DNA of 64,000 bases from Holothuria scabra. Its lineage: Eukaryota > Echinodermata > Holothuroidea > Aspidochirotida > Holothuriidae. Of this stretch, positions 47,198 through 58,956 are shown piece by piece (within the stretch, counting starts at the first letter, position 1; every line of letters starts with the position of its first letter). Below the pieces are notes generated by a model. It did not search any database. It was not told the DNA's origin and worked only from the letters and a program-made list of their open reading frames with translations. The position numbers and the translations under genes are program-made. The DNA is taken from the NCBI GenBank assembly GCA_037179385.1, contig CM074184.1, forward strand, positions 12,418,001-12,482,000, in the 5' to 3' direction.

Positions 47198-48908
47198 ATA
47201 CATTCCCCCAGCACAAGAAGGGGGCTTAGATAACAAGTGGGGGGCGCTGGTACCTCCGAGGGCCAGGCACGGCAAGACTATCTAAGCGGAGCGCCACCAT
47301 CGGTTGGCGCTGAGCGTACAAGAAAATTTTGGGCTTTAAAACCCCTCCAGATGGCCGGAAACGGCACTTCGATTCACATATGTTTTAAGCTGAATGTACC
47401 CAGCCTTGAAATACAAATCTCATGTCTGCGACTTCTTCAATAATGAGAATAAAAAATCAATGTATGAAAAATGGTAATACATACACTTTTTAGGGACCCC
47501 CAAACTGGGCACTTCTGATATGTGGTCTGGGGAATGAGAATAAAGGGAACCGCTATCTCCCTTTCCACTGGGAAAAATTGTAAACTCCAGAAGGACGTAG
47601 ATCGCCTGCAAATGCGGCAATATTTGAATCTAAGTGGAGCGCCATCATCAGTTGGCGTGAAGCAAAAAAGAAAATTTTGGGCTTTAAAACCCCTTTTGAT
47701 GGCCGGAAACGGCACTTCCCATGTGTTTTAAACTGGATGTACCAGCGTCAATATTTGAATGGATTTCAGCTTACGTAAGACAGTACCTTACCCTTTAACA
47801 GGAAAACCAAAAGTAGTTGTGTCCCCCTCTGAGAAACTTTCTTTGCGTTAGATTTCCTAGATGCAAAATGGTGCTATGTTTGGCAAAACTTTGAACTGAT
47901 TATAGGCCTAAGTTTTAGGATTTTCCCTTTTAGGGAGCATGAAAAATAACAGAGTATTTTTAGTTTTTGTAGAGATTTTACAAGAGACATACATACTACC
48001 AAAGAAACAATGTGCAAAATGGTGCAGTATTTGTTCATCGGTAGGCCTACATTACGTAGTCAAAATCAAAATACTACGAATAAATCTCTCAAAATAATTG
48101 AACTGCAAGGCAGAAGTATGGATCGATCATGTGGAAAACACATGAAATTCCGACCTTGTGGACATTTTTACAAATCCCCCGGACGCCAGTGCCAACTAGT
48201 AAAAAGAGGACTTGTCGAAAAAATCGTCCTACAGTGTCACTTGTCATGGGCAGGGGTGAGGCACTGCCTACTTGTTAAGGATGGATGGGAAGAATTATCC
48301 GAATGCAGTACCTTACCCTTTATACCTGCTTACGGCATATTTTGTGTATGATAATTTAAGTATAGGAATAGTCGTGTAAGAGTGGTCTCCAGTGTACAAT
48401 TGCCTTATTTTCAGTAAATCAATCAGCCATCCGAAAGGAAGAAAGGGTCTTAACCTAAAAGTGGTGTAACCAGACTTTTTAATTTGGGGGAAGGGGACTG
48501 AGGGGGGCAAAGGTTGATATGGGGGGCTAGCACAAATTACATTATCCGGAGCGCCACCATCAGTTGGCGTGTAGCGTACAGAGAAAATTTTGGCTTAGTG
48601 CCTCTCAGATTGTCGGAAATGGCACTTTCCAGTGTCTTTGGCCCTGTGAATTTCAGCTAAATATCCCTAATGTTTTAAAACACAGGTTTGGAAATTTATA
48701 CTTCCGCTATGAATGTTTGCTTTATGCCAACGAGGGACCTGCTAGAGTCTTAATAGGTTGGCCGAAAAGATTCTCCACTGCGTCAAAGCATCGATCGCTT
48801 GTTCCTCCGTTTATTGCACAAGTTGACCATTTTACTGCTTTGTATCTGTGGAAATAGTCATACAGTACCATGCCAATACAGTACCATGCCAATACAGTAC
48901 CATTGCCA

Positions 48909-50070
48909 ATGTTCGCAGCATTTCCAATAAATTTAATGAGTTTCTTGCACATGTTTCCATAGACAATCCTGAGTTAGTTGGGGTTACTGAAAGTTGGCTC
49001 CATAGTGATATTAGTAATTCTGAAATTCAGGTTCCAGGGTATAAAACTTATAGGCAGGATAGGGTTGATACTGTTGGTGGTAGAGGTGGAGGGGTCTTGC
49101 TGTATGTTAAGGACAGCATAAATTGTGTTGAAGTCACTGACAAGTTTTCTACTGGTTTTGCTAACTGCTTGTTTTGTGAACTTATAGTCCAATCAATGGG
49201 GGTACTCCTTTGGTTGTTGGCATCATTTACCGTTCACCTAACTCTGGTGCTGATAATAATCAGAATTTGCTTCAAAGTTTGAAGAATCTTTCTTCTAAGA
49301 GGGCGGTTGTGTTTGGGGATTTCAACTTTCCTGATATTGATTGGCATTTATGCACTAGCAGGCCACATGGGAGGGAGTTTCTTGGGACTGTGCCTGATTG
49401 TTTCCTCACTCAGCATGTTCTGTTTCCCACTCGTGAGGATAATTGTTTAGATTTGGTGTTAAGTACTGATTAAAATCTGGTCAGAAATTTGAGGAGTGGT
49501 GGTAAGGTTGGATGTAGTGACCATGACCTTATTAGTTTTGACATTTGTTGTTTCAGTAAACCTCCAAGTAGTGACAAAACTGTTCTTTACTGCAGTAAAG
49601 CTAATTTTAGTCATGCAAAAGAGGAGCTTAGCATAGATTGGGTTGCACATTTGTCTCATTTAGGTCCTGCTGAAGCTTGGAAATTTTTCAGCAGTACTGT
49701 TTCTGATATTACAAAGTTATGTATACCACTCAAGAAGGCTCGGGTGAAAAGTAGGCCTATTTGGATTTCTAGGGAGGTACTCAGGGCAACTAGGAAGAAA
49801 CGTAAGTGTTGGCGACGTTATAAGGCCAGCAAGGATTCTGATGACTTAAGTGCCTACAAGAGTCAAGAGGTCTTAGTTAAAAATTTGGTTAAGGACACTA
49901 AAGCTAGGTTTGAAAAAAAGTTGGCCAGTGAGGTTAAGATTAACCCAAAATCTTTCCATGCCTATGTTAGGTCTAAGCAGCATGTTAAGGAGGGGGTTGG
50001 GCCACTTCATGATGTGAATGGTTCATTAGTTAGTGATCATCAGGATATGGCTAATTTGTTAAATGATTGA
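48909..50070 (+). pseudogene. LINE endonuclease region, broken
   Basis: The reading runs in frame 2 to about 49200, shifts to frame 1 within the endonuclease (49210-49473), meets an in-frame TAA at 49471-49473, and resumes at 49489-50070. The family motifs FGDFNFPDIDW and SDHDLISFDI, characteristic of exonuclease-endonuclease-phosphatase folds, lie in the second and third pieces. The product cannot be made whole. Confidence 0.88.
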
Positions 50071-51664
50071 TGTTGTATCTGTTTTTACCAAGGAGTCATC
50101 TGTCATGGGGATTTGTAGGGGTTCTGATATCCCTTCTTCAATAAGTGATATTGTGTTCTCTGAGGAGCTGGTTCTGAAAAAATTAAAGAGTTTGAAGACA
50201 AGTAAGGCTCCTGGGCTAGATGGGATCCATCCTGCCATCCTTCATGAATGCTCTGAGGTTTTATCAGTTCCATTATCAATTATTTTTCAGAAATGTCTTG
50301 ACTCAAATTTTGTTCCTACTGACTGGCGGGTTGCTAATGTCACTCCAATTTTTAAAAAGGGGGATCGGAGTTCACCTTGTAATTACAGGCCAGTCAGTTT
50401 AACTAGTGTTGTGTGCAAAATTATGGAATCCTTAATCAAGGACTGTTTGCTAAAGCATCTCTTAGATAATGGGTTACTCAATCTAACTCAGCATGGTTTC
50501 CTACCCAGTAGATCTTGTGTTACAAATTTGCTAGGCTTTCTTGAGGATGTTTCTTTGTCTTTCGATTCAGGTTCCAGTGTGGACGTCATTTACCTTGACT
50601 TCCAAAAAGCTTTTGACAAAGTACCTCTAGGTAGACTCATGGTAAAATTGCATAGGTTAGGCATCATAGGCAAGTGCGCTCAGTGGATCAATTCGTGGCT
50701 CAATGGTAGGTCTCAGAGAGTTGTTGTCAATGGAAATTTTTCTTCCTGGAAAGAAGTCTCAAGTGGTGTACCACAAGGTTCTGTTCTTGGCCCACTTCTT
50801 TTCTTAATTTTCATGAATGATATTGATAGCTCTATCACTTCCAGTATAAGTAAGTTTGCTGATGATACAAAGCTCTATAGGAAGGTTGGAGGAAAGGATG
50901 ATTCTTTATTGCTTCAGAAAGATCTGGATAGGTTATTTTCATGGTCTCAGACTTGGCAAATGTCTTTTAATGCTGATAAGTGCAAAGTCCTCCACTTTGG
51001 TTCTAAGAATCCCCACCATGATTATACTATGATTGGTACTAATTTGAACAAAGTGACTTCTGAGAAAGACCTTGGTGTAGTTATTACAGGAGATTTAAAG
51101 TCATCTAGGCAGTGTGCAGCTACTGCTGCAAGGGCAAATGGGGTGCTTGGGTTGATCAGGAGGAATTTTAAGAGTTTTAGTAAAAAAATTGTGCTAAATT
51201 TGTATAAGCAGCTGGTTCGACCCCATCTCGACTATGCTGCACAGGCCTGGACTCCCTTCTTTGAAAAGGACAAATTGCTTTTAGAGAAAGTTCAGAAGAG
51301 AGCTACCCGACTCATACCTGAGGTTAAAAATCTACCTTATTCTCAAAGGCTTAAGCTGCTTGGGCTTACCACTTTGGAGCTGAGAAGGATTAGGGGGGAC
51401 ATGCTCCAGGTATACAAATTTCTATCTGAAGGGAATCCTTTGTTAGCTTGCAGTTATTTAAAGGTCCAGAGTAATCCTCGGGTTAGAGGCCATTGCAAAA
51501 AGCTTGAAAAGTCTTTTGCTAGACTTGACATTAGGAAGTTCAGTTTCTCTCATAGGGTTGTTAGTGAGTGGAATAGCCTGCCTGAGTGGGTTGTTAACTC
51601 CACATCAGTGCACCGTTTTAAGGTTAATATTGACAAGTTTTTCCATGACTGTGGTAGAATCTAA
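50063..51664 (+). CDS. LINE reverse transcriptase ORF fragment, 533 residues
   Basis: An uninterrupted frame covers the reverse transcriptase: SKAPGLDGIHP, FKKGDRSSPCNYRPVSLTS, YLDFQKAFDKVP, SSGVPQGSVLGPLLFLIF and the catalytic FADD at residues 265-268 (50855-50866). A C-terminal domain ending FFHDCGRI follows. It is out of frame with the endonuclease piece upstream, overlapping it by a few bases, so it is not a functional ORF2. The first ATG is not a native start. Confidence 0.9.
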   Translation: MIDVVSVFTKESSVMGICRGSDIPSSISDIVFSEELVLKKLKSLKTSKAPGLDGIHPAILHECSEVLSVPLSIIFQKCLDSNFVPTDWRVANVTPIFKKGDRSSPCNYRPVSLTSVVCKIMESLIKDCLLKHLLDNGLLNLTQHGFLPSRSCVTNLLGFLEDVSLSFDSGSSVDVIYLDFQKAFDKVPLGRLMVKLHRLGIIGKCAQWINSWLNGRSQRVVVNGNFSSWKEVSSGVPQGSVLGPLLFLIFMNDIDSSITSSISKFADDTKLYRKVGGKDDSLLLQKDLDRLFSWSQTWQMSFNADKCKVLHFGSKNPHHDYTMIGTNLNKVTSEKDLGVVITGDLKSSRQCAATAARANGVLGLIRRNFKSFSKKIVLNLYKQLVRPHLDYAAQAWTPFFEKDKLLLEKVQKRATRLIPEVKNLPYSQRLKLLGLTTLELRRIRGDMLQVYKFLSEGNPLLACSYLKVQSNPRVRGHCKKLEKSFARLDIRKFSFSHRVVSEWNSLPEWVVNSTSVHRFKVNIDKFFHDCGRI

Positions 51665-52837
51665 TCTTTCTGGGCTCTTTAGGTGTTGGTGGTTTGCTTT
51701 GTTTTTTTTTGGGGGGGGGGGGGGGTTGGGGATTACAGGGCATCTTATGGGGCCTTTACAGCCCTCCTTTGCCCTTTAACCTGTTATGTTATGTTATGTA
51801 CCATGCCTTAACTTAAACTGTGAAAATCTGAAACTGCACATGAACTATATTTAATTAATCATACACATTTCAAGACAAGCACATGCAAAATTTCTCAGTT
51901 AAATGACTATATATGTCGGTGTTTTATTTGTATAAAGTTTGATTTATGCCTATCATCAGAATCACGATTTGCCACTCTTTCCATCAAAAATGCCATTGTA
52001 TGAGAGGACCTTAACAATTTGCTTGCTTTTAAAATCAATTGTTTGCTTTTATTCTCTTATTTTTGGTCTTGACTTTTCTGCAATATAAATTAAGCTAGGG
52101 CTATTTCTTTCTGTTTTACGAAAAAATATTAATAGGAATGAAAACAAGATTTCAGTAACTGCTGTACAATATCTTCACTCATTTATAAAACTTCTACGTA
52201 CTCCCACCCTACCCCACCTGATACGTAGTATCAGGTAATGCTACCGCCTACCCATTTTCATTCATTTTTTTTTCGACCTACGAATTTCATTTGAGGAGGG
52301 GCAAGCGGAGGGGGACAAGGCATTTCACTAGGGGGGCTCCCGCCCCCTGCCCCCCCCCCCGCTGGTTACGCCACTGTAACCTAACAAAGTTACATTGAAG
52401 TTTGTCTTGGAGGCTTTCGTTTCATCTTCGAAATGAAATGCAATAAACGATAGTGCAGATTACAAACGGTATCTAATTTAGTGAAAGTAGCCTGCATTTT
52501 GAAGGTTATTACTTGATTCCTTACGTGCCCACAAAATGTGTTTTACAGACATTCATCCATGTTTGTTTTATTTAATTTTTACACATTTTATTTATTTACT
52601 GTTTTGAAGGAAACACTTCAAAGTTTATTTCCGTTCAAACATTTTATTTTTTTTCAATTACTTTATCAGAAGGCAAAAAATCTGGCGGGCCTGAAGAAAT
52701 TCTGGGGGCCTAATATAGGTCCCCAGCCCCCCTTCCCCCCTCCCCCGTGGCTACGCCACTGGGATTCAGCCTCACATTCTGAAGCTAGCACAGGATTCGC
52801 CTAGCACAGCATTCGGATTCGGCGAATAGTGTGAAGT

Positions 52838-52934
52838 CAAATCCTGTGCTGAGCGAATGCGGGACCGAATCCTGTGCCAGCTTAAGAATGCGGGGCTGAA
52901 TGTAAGGCTGAATCCTGTGCCTGCTTCAGACTGG
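52838..52934. repeat. Right arm of the inverted repeat flanking nest 2
   Basis: Reverse complement of 47099-47197 with several changes. Each arm holds about three CACAGGATTC words about 30-40 bases apart. Weaker similarity extends outward on both sides toward 46900 and 53000. Confidence 0.75.
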
Positions 52935-53049
52935 TTATATTTTCGTGGGAATTTCCCTACGAAGCTGATCCGTGTTATGTGCTGCGTGTACGTACATGAT
53001 TCAGCACGGCGAGCGTACGCGTATGGCACTTACCTCACACCTCAGTAAG

Positions 53050-56000
53050 CCAAGTCTTCCACGCAAAGATCAATTTTTGAAACGTTGACAGGCTAAAAGA
53101 AGTCCTCCTTAACAACTTATATAATTGCCTGTTTTTATGTCCAGTTTGGAGCTGAATTGAACAGAAAATTGCCACTACTCAGGGTAAATTCAGTGTCCTA
53201 TGCACCCTTGGTGATAGGCTAGGGTTAGTGCTAGTATAGTGGTGGGCCTATGAATGGCGGCCGTAATTTTTGCAAAGCTAATATACACAATGAGGTAAAT
53301 CCAAATCCTTTACTGTTTCCATTTTCAAAATGTGATGTAACTGATGGATATATTGCTACCAATAGTTCCTATACCCTGATCCAGAAATTAGTGAGAGAAA
53401 GCTTAATTTGACTCGAAATTTTTATTGATGTCAGTCATAAATAGCCCCCGATAGTGGCGTGGTTGCCATATGCGCAGTGTGCGGCTGTTTTCCCTGACTT
53501 TGTACAGTTACGTACAGATACCTACGTAGCCAGCTACTCCTTGCCGCCTCTCAATAGGGAACTACGGACATAGTGAAGCAACTGAACCTGCTCTGTCGGA
53601 GCGGCGTTTTTTAGTCTGCCATACAGTACAGCACAAAACTTGTTTCCCTTGTTGACCTAACCTGCCTAAGAAAGACGGAAAGTTTGGTCAAGTCACTAAG
53701 AAAGCAAAATAACCAAATAACTTAGGTTGTGCACCCAGCACACTATACACAACTTACTACATTGTATGGAGTAGTACTTCAGGGCAGTGTACACCATAGC
53801 AAGGTAATTTTCGTTGTTTTGGTGGAGTATGTTTTTGATTGTGAAATATACACGTAACGGTAGGATGTAGGCCTAGGTAGAAAAATTTTGAAGACTGATC
53901 ATATTATTGTATGCACATATCTGAAATGGATTCATTATCGTGAAAAACAAAATGCTGGATGGGTTCAAAACAGTTAGGTTTGTTAAAGTAACGTTATTAC
54001 GGTGATAGCGAGAGATGTGTGACAGTGAGCCAACTTCGGGGTCCCGCCAACTTCGGGGTCTTTAGTATACTTAGTAGGCGTATTTACTAGACCAGGATGG
54101 TACAGTACTAGTACTGTACCATCCTGGTCTACTGGGCTAAAACGACTGTGCAAAGGCCCACCGGTGTTTTGAAATAACCCAACAAAATGATGGTGATTAT
54201 GATGGTGTTTATTATGAAAAAATTTTTTGCTGACTTAAGTGCACAAAAAGGCACATCACATGGTAGTTACTGTACAGTATTTTATTCTGGCATGAAATTG
54301 TGCCCAGTTAAATACATTAAATTCCAAGTATTAATACATGAACAAGTGGGCAGAGCAAAATATAAAAAATCTTATAGGCCTAAGGCAAAATCTCAGTGTT
54401 CATCAGGCTGACATAATGCTTCAGTTCTCATGGGTATGCTGATTTTGAAGCCACAAGTAAATAGATTTTCATGAAACTGATTTTCCACTGTTAAATGAAA
54501 GTTCCTAGCAGAGGTTGGAACATTCGAGTTGAAACAGTCTGTATGAGGGTCATTTGGGGACATAGTCTGAAAATATTAGAAATGCTTCAGAAGTGTAAAC
54601 TTTGAACAGAGAGTACTCTGTGTGGTGCACAAGAATCGCTTTTATGACATACTAACATTGCTTTTTCAATAACCTTAAAGGAAACCTGAAGAAAACATTA
54701 AATTTAGTGGCAAAAATTGCTAATATTTGGCAAACCTTGTGCCTACTGTCCTCATGAGGACATGTGCATGCAAGCATGCATGAATTGGAAATGGGAATTG
54801 ATTAATTAGATATACCACAGTTGATTAGTTTTGTGAAAAGAACTAAATATATACAGATCATTTGGTATCAAATACCCTTCAGCGCACATTAACTGTCATT
54901 GCCTAATAGAGTGAATCAAATTGTGACTGACCCATTCTTTGATATTTGGTCACAGTTATCTGGCATTAATTTTCACAGTTAGCTGCCAGTTATCCCCACA
55001 GTGCCCTGAAGGATTACCTCATACAAACATACAGCTCAATTAACTTAAGCTTTTTACTATAAGTGGTGTTAATTGAATCTTATCAACCCTCTGAATTGCT
55101 TATTTTTATCTCAGTACATAATAACCATGACAGCCCATTGTTTGTTTAAACTCCTATTTCCTACCATTCCCCACAGGCATTTAGTCTTATTTGTGGTCAA
55201 AATGTCAGACCTGCATGAAAGTCACACCTTTGCTATAAAGCCAAGCATAAATAGCTGTCCACATTATCTTGTCTCATCTGACCACAAATAAAAGTTATTT
55301 GCCTAGCCATTGTCTGGAAGATGGAGAAGTTCATGTACACCTGATCAAGTTTTTTTAAACTGAAAGTCATCTTAGAAATACTGTAGCTCAGACACCCTTC
55401 AGAAATAGTGTCCCTACATAGAAGCTGGTGGAATTGAACAAATAGTGTGTTTGTATTAGGATTTTTGTTGAACACAACTTTAAATATTGGTGTCTGTCTA
55501 GATTGGTGTTTCTGCTTTACAGTTTCAATATGGTGATTATTTACCACTTAGTTTCATTTTAGAATTTGTTGTTTTAAATTTTTGATAGCATAAAATGTGT
55601 CAGCATACTACTTGCCTCATCTCTGCAAATATCTGGATAACCAAACCAAAAAAGTAACCAGTGTATGAAGGAAAGGAGTTATGTCAAATATCGTCACCGA
55701 GTGGAAAGTTTTGTCTCACATTTCATTTTTATCCACGTCACTCTCCCCCCCCACCCCCCACCCCCCCAAAAAAAAAAAAAGAAAGGTGTATCATTATAGC
55801 TTAATGCATGGAACCATGCTTCAAGATAACCCTTAATGACACTTTTCAAAAGTATTAAGAAATTTTTTTGCATTGCTGCTGTTGTTTAAAAGTAGTTCAG
55901 GTATTAAGAGCAAGCATAATGTTGTATACGCTATATCAAACAAGGAAAACTTGTACTGTATGTTATGTACCTAAAGTATAAGTAGACAAAAGGCAAATTA

Positions 56001-56359
56001 AAAGTCTTGTTAAATATGGATTAAAAGGTATATCAGCTTTTGTTTATTTGCAAGGATACCATAGACAATGGGTGGGGCAATTTCCCCCATAAAGCAAAAC
56101 TTGCTGCCACTAATAGCCAAGGTTACACATCCCTGTTCAGATGTCTCTTCGATCCAATGCACTGGAGTGTTTGGATGAGGGCTTGTTTTAACACTAACCT
56201 CAGTGCGGACTTTTCGAAACATAGAGGCATTGAAACATAGCGACTTCAGAATGGAGAGCTGTCCCCATTATCCAAACTTAAGATTAAAATGGTTTAAAAA
56301 TACAGCTTTATCAAGTAATGAGACAAAACATAGTTTTCTGGCATATTGAAGCTGTGTGA
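53050..56359. other. Unassigned intergenic sequence
   Basis: No gene recognised. Contents: a direct repeat GCCAACTTCGGGGTC near 54029-54059, a perfect 44-bp palindrome at 54088-54131, and a C/A run near 55742-55780. The frame at 55233-55547 on the minus strand has no known domain. Confidence 0.4.
54088..54131. repeat. Perfect 44-bp palindrome, no spacer
   Basis: The half TAGACCAGGATGGTACAGTA plus CT is followed by its exact reverse complement, centred between 54109 and 54110. The flanking bases stop pairing at once. Confidence 0.97.
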
Positions 56360-56730
56360 AAAATTCCTCTTGTTTGTGGAGATCAAAGGTTTTGGGTGGC
56401 AAAAGGTCAAACCTTGTAGACAATATTTTTAGGGGGATAACTGTAAGGGATCTCATACCATGGAGGCAGTACTTCCATTCTCTTACTGTATTAAGCTTTT
56501 GAATTGCTCATGTTGATGGACATGTTGGTGAAGTGATCACTATTGTTTTAAATGGAGTTGAAAGGTCATTTTGGGTCACATGAGGTCAAAAAGTTTTGAA
56601 GTTTCTAGTATGATATCCCAATTAAGCAGGATAATTGTATGGGATCGCATGCATGTCGTGTTTGTTTCCATGTTTGCTATGATCTATCATATGGCAAGGA
56701 ATCACTAAGCCTGTTGGCTTTCTAGTTTTT
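56360..56730 (-). mobile_element. Degenerate tandem-cored element fragment
   Basis: Reversed relative to 7606-9360. It holds about two diverged core units (GAAAGGTCATTTTGGGTCAC near 56560) and the complete terminal block GGCAAGGAATCACTAAGCC with GGCTTTCT at 56693-56724. The other end is not recognisable. Confidence 0.65.
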
Positions 56731-57109
56731 TTTCTTGCTGATTTTTAGCAATCACAGTGTTAAAATTGTACATACTTGGTACCTGTGACAGTTGTACAGT
56801 GAAGGTGAGTTTACCACAAAAGTGTTTGTGATCTGCATTATTTCTTGAAACCAAGGACAAGCAGGCTTGTCAAGCTTTCATTCAAGCAACATGTTTGATG
56901 AGTTAGTTATGAATAATTTATGGAAAGGTTCAATTTTAGATGAATAAGATAACATGTCGGAAAAAATACCCATAGCACAATCTCGTCAGGAACTGTTCTC
57001 GGTACTAATATAATATGCCCATTTAAGCATTTGAAAATGACCATGAAGGTTGACATCTTATAGCACTTTATCTGAGAGTAAACTGAAATTGGATGTAGTC
57101 CTTCAGTGA

Positions 57110-57240
57110 ATTTAAAGTACCGGTAATTTGGTTCCCATTTTGCCAGCACTTATTTCAGGATTTGTTGTAAGTTGTTATTTGAACCCCAAAGTTGTTGGGC
57201 TTCTGTTGTACCAGAATGGTAATCTAATCAAATCAAATTA
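57110..57240 (-). repeat. Dispersed repeat G, copy 1
   Basis: The reverse complement contains ACCATTCTGGTACAA, AGCCCAACAACTTTGGGGTT and AATAACAACTTACA, matching 59068-59127. Confidence 0.65.
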
Positions 57241-58085
57241 GTAATTGGAAAAATGATTCATTGTTCATTGATTCATTGTTTAACAATATTTCCCCAAAAT
57301 TTCTTTGTACTGTTTTTGAAGTGTGGGGAGATTTTTATATATGCCTAACTCCTTTTTGAGTTTATTTTTGAGCTTTTTCTATAAGTTTTTAGTTCCCAGT
57401 CCTTTTTCCTTACTAAGATTTCAGGGCTCCCACTTGACTTGCAGTTGGCTTTGTTTTATGGTAACCTACAAATAGGAAAAAATTTTAATTTTTTTTCGAA
57501 ACAGTTGAGCAACACCCTCCAGTGATTTGACATGAAATTACCCAGATGTGAAACCTGGCTATATATCCAATATGTACTGTGCGTTAAAGATGAAATAGGG
57601 CAGAGAAGAACAATGTTCCAAAAAAAAAAGAGAAAGGAAAGTTTCATCATGCATGCAGGGAAAAATAATACACAAAGTTATTGTTAAAGGTGGGTGACTA
57701 GGCTAAAGCTCCAGAATCCTTCAGATTGATAACTTATAGGATGATCACAAGAAAAACTTAAAAGTAGAATGGAGAACTGTATAACTACTGAACATGTGAC
57801 CTGTCTTTAGGTTTAGTTGTGCAATTTTGAGTTTTATGTTAAATGGGCAGAGTTATAACTGTTTTTTAAAACCAACTCTCCACCAAAGATTTAAACAAAC
57901 ACATCACTCCTAACTTTTACTCATGTACTGACCTTACTTCTTATTAAACTTACCTGAGACTAATCCTTACCATGAACCTTATTCTTTTACCTGAAGTAAA
58001 GTAATTTTAATACAAACCCTTCCAAACTCCTAATCCTCTGACCTAAAAGATCTTGTACTGAATTGCTGGGAAGTTTGCTAGGAGT

Positions 58086-58125
58086 ATGGAAGTACTACCT
58101 CGGAGGTAGTATGTAGTACTTCCAT
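58086..58125. repeat. Stem-loop with 13-bp perfect arms
   Basis: ATGGAAGTACTAC and its exact reverse complement surround a 14-base loop that itself contains CTACCTCGGAGGTAG overlapping the left arm. Confidence 0.85.
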
Positions 58126-58607
58126 GTTGGGATTTCACAGCTTTCTGCCATTTCTGGCCACACTTTACATTGCTAGAAACTTGAACTGAATGTGAAGGCA
58201 CATAACGAGCCAACATTAATAAGAAATCAAACTCTGATTTTTCCATGTGCTGTAGTACTGCATCCATTAGTTCTAGTAATTACATTAGACTTGATATGGC
58301 ATATTGACTTCACCATATCTTTCACTTAATCTCATGTCCACCTCTTTCATTTTATTTGTATTGTTTTATTCTCCCAATTTTTAGGAACATAAAATTGCTC
58401 TTTCCTGTACCCGTATTAGCATACCTAGACATGAAGTACATACCTAGCTTTGTATAGAGTTGGGAAATCTCATTTCCTAAGGTATTAACTTGGTCTCATT
58501 CCAACATAAGAATAGCATTTACATAGAAGCCTTCCCAAACTGTTTGTGTTACACTAAGTATGTCACATATCCTCTTTTTGTATGCACACATACTGTCATG
58601 TTTTTGG

Positions 58608-58859
58608 AGGACAGACTGCATGGTCAAAAGGCAATAGGCGGCCATTCAACTTACCGTCAGGAGGTCTGGAGTTTGAGTCCTGGCCAGGTCATACTGAAGA
58701 CTTTAAAAATCGAATGTCTAACTTACAGCCATTGTGATTGGTTCTACTGCATGGGCAATGGAAAAACAAGCCAGTGAGCTGCAACTGGAGAAACACTGTG
58801 GCACGCTTCACTTAATCAATTGGTTGGAAACTGGGTCGTAAAACCCCATCCAATTAACT
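58608..58859 (+). mobile_element. tRNA-derived SINE, 252 bp, complete
   Basis: Flanked by CATGTTTTTGG (58597-58607) and CATGTTTTGG (58860-58869). The head carries a B-box-like GAGTTTGAGTCCTGG, the body has CTGAAGACTTTAAAAATC, TGGGCAATGG, AACAAGCCAGTGAG and TTGGTTGGAAACTGGG, and the tail CCAATTAACT. It is the only uninterrupted copy here with both ends. It lies upstream of the MPG gene. Confidence 0.85.
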
Positions 58860-58956
58860 CATGTTTTGGTGTTTTGGAACACAAATTGGAGTATCAGAGT
58901 AAGGTCACATTTACATGAAAGAAAAATTAACATTATGGGATATTAGCCTTTAAGGA

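Larger units (their letters stand above)
48909..51798 (+). mobile_element. LINE copy 3, CR1/L2-like non-LTR retrotransposon
   Basis: A nearly full ORF2 in three frames: an AP-like endonuclease from ANVRSISNKFNEF (with VTESWLH and GGRGGGVLLY), a linker, a reverse transcriptase and the C-terminal domain, then a 3' UTR with a T9G15 tract near 51704-51727 and a TGTTATG tail. ORF1 is absent, so it is 5' truncated near the start of the endonuclease. It resembles the CR1/L2 group; the exact clade is not resolved. It is inserted in hAT-like element C. Confidence 0.9.
48459..52376. mobile_element. hAT-like element C, inserted in element B
   Basis: Ends AGTGGTGTAACCAG and CTGGTTACGCCACT are inverted with one change. 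A perfect 8-bp duplication TAACCTAA flanks it (48451-48458 and 52377-52384). Element B copy 1 has the empty site, reading TTAACTTAACAAAGTC on its reverse strand near 6820-6835. About 1 kb is own sequence; the rest is a LINE. Confidence 0.88.
47222..52761 (+). mobile_element. hAT-like element B, copy 2 (host of a second hAT)
   Basis: 47222-48458 plus 52385-52761 align with the reverse complement of 5903-9966 minus its insertions. The right terminus GGCTACGCCACTG is intact at 52761, while the left terminus is lost or replaced. The GCGCCACCATC...GGCACTTC module occurs twice, near 47291 and 47639. Another element fills 48459-52376. Confidence 0.8.

Noticed and set aside
50063..51664. Functional reverse transcriptase gene
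   Set aside because: The frame is intact but separated from the endonuclease by frameshifts and a stop, and lacks its own start; it is a LINE fragment.
52538..52804. 88-residue plus-strand frame
   Set aside because: It is the end of hAT-like element B copy 2; the reverse complement recurs at 5903-6060.
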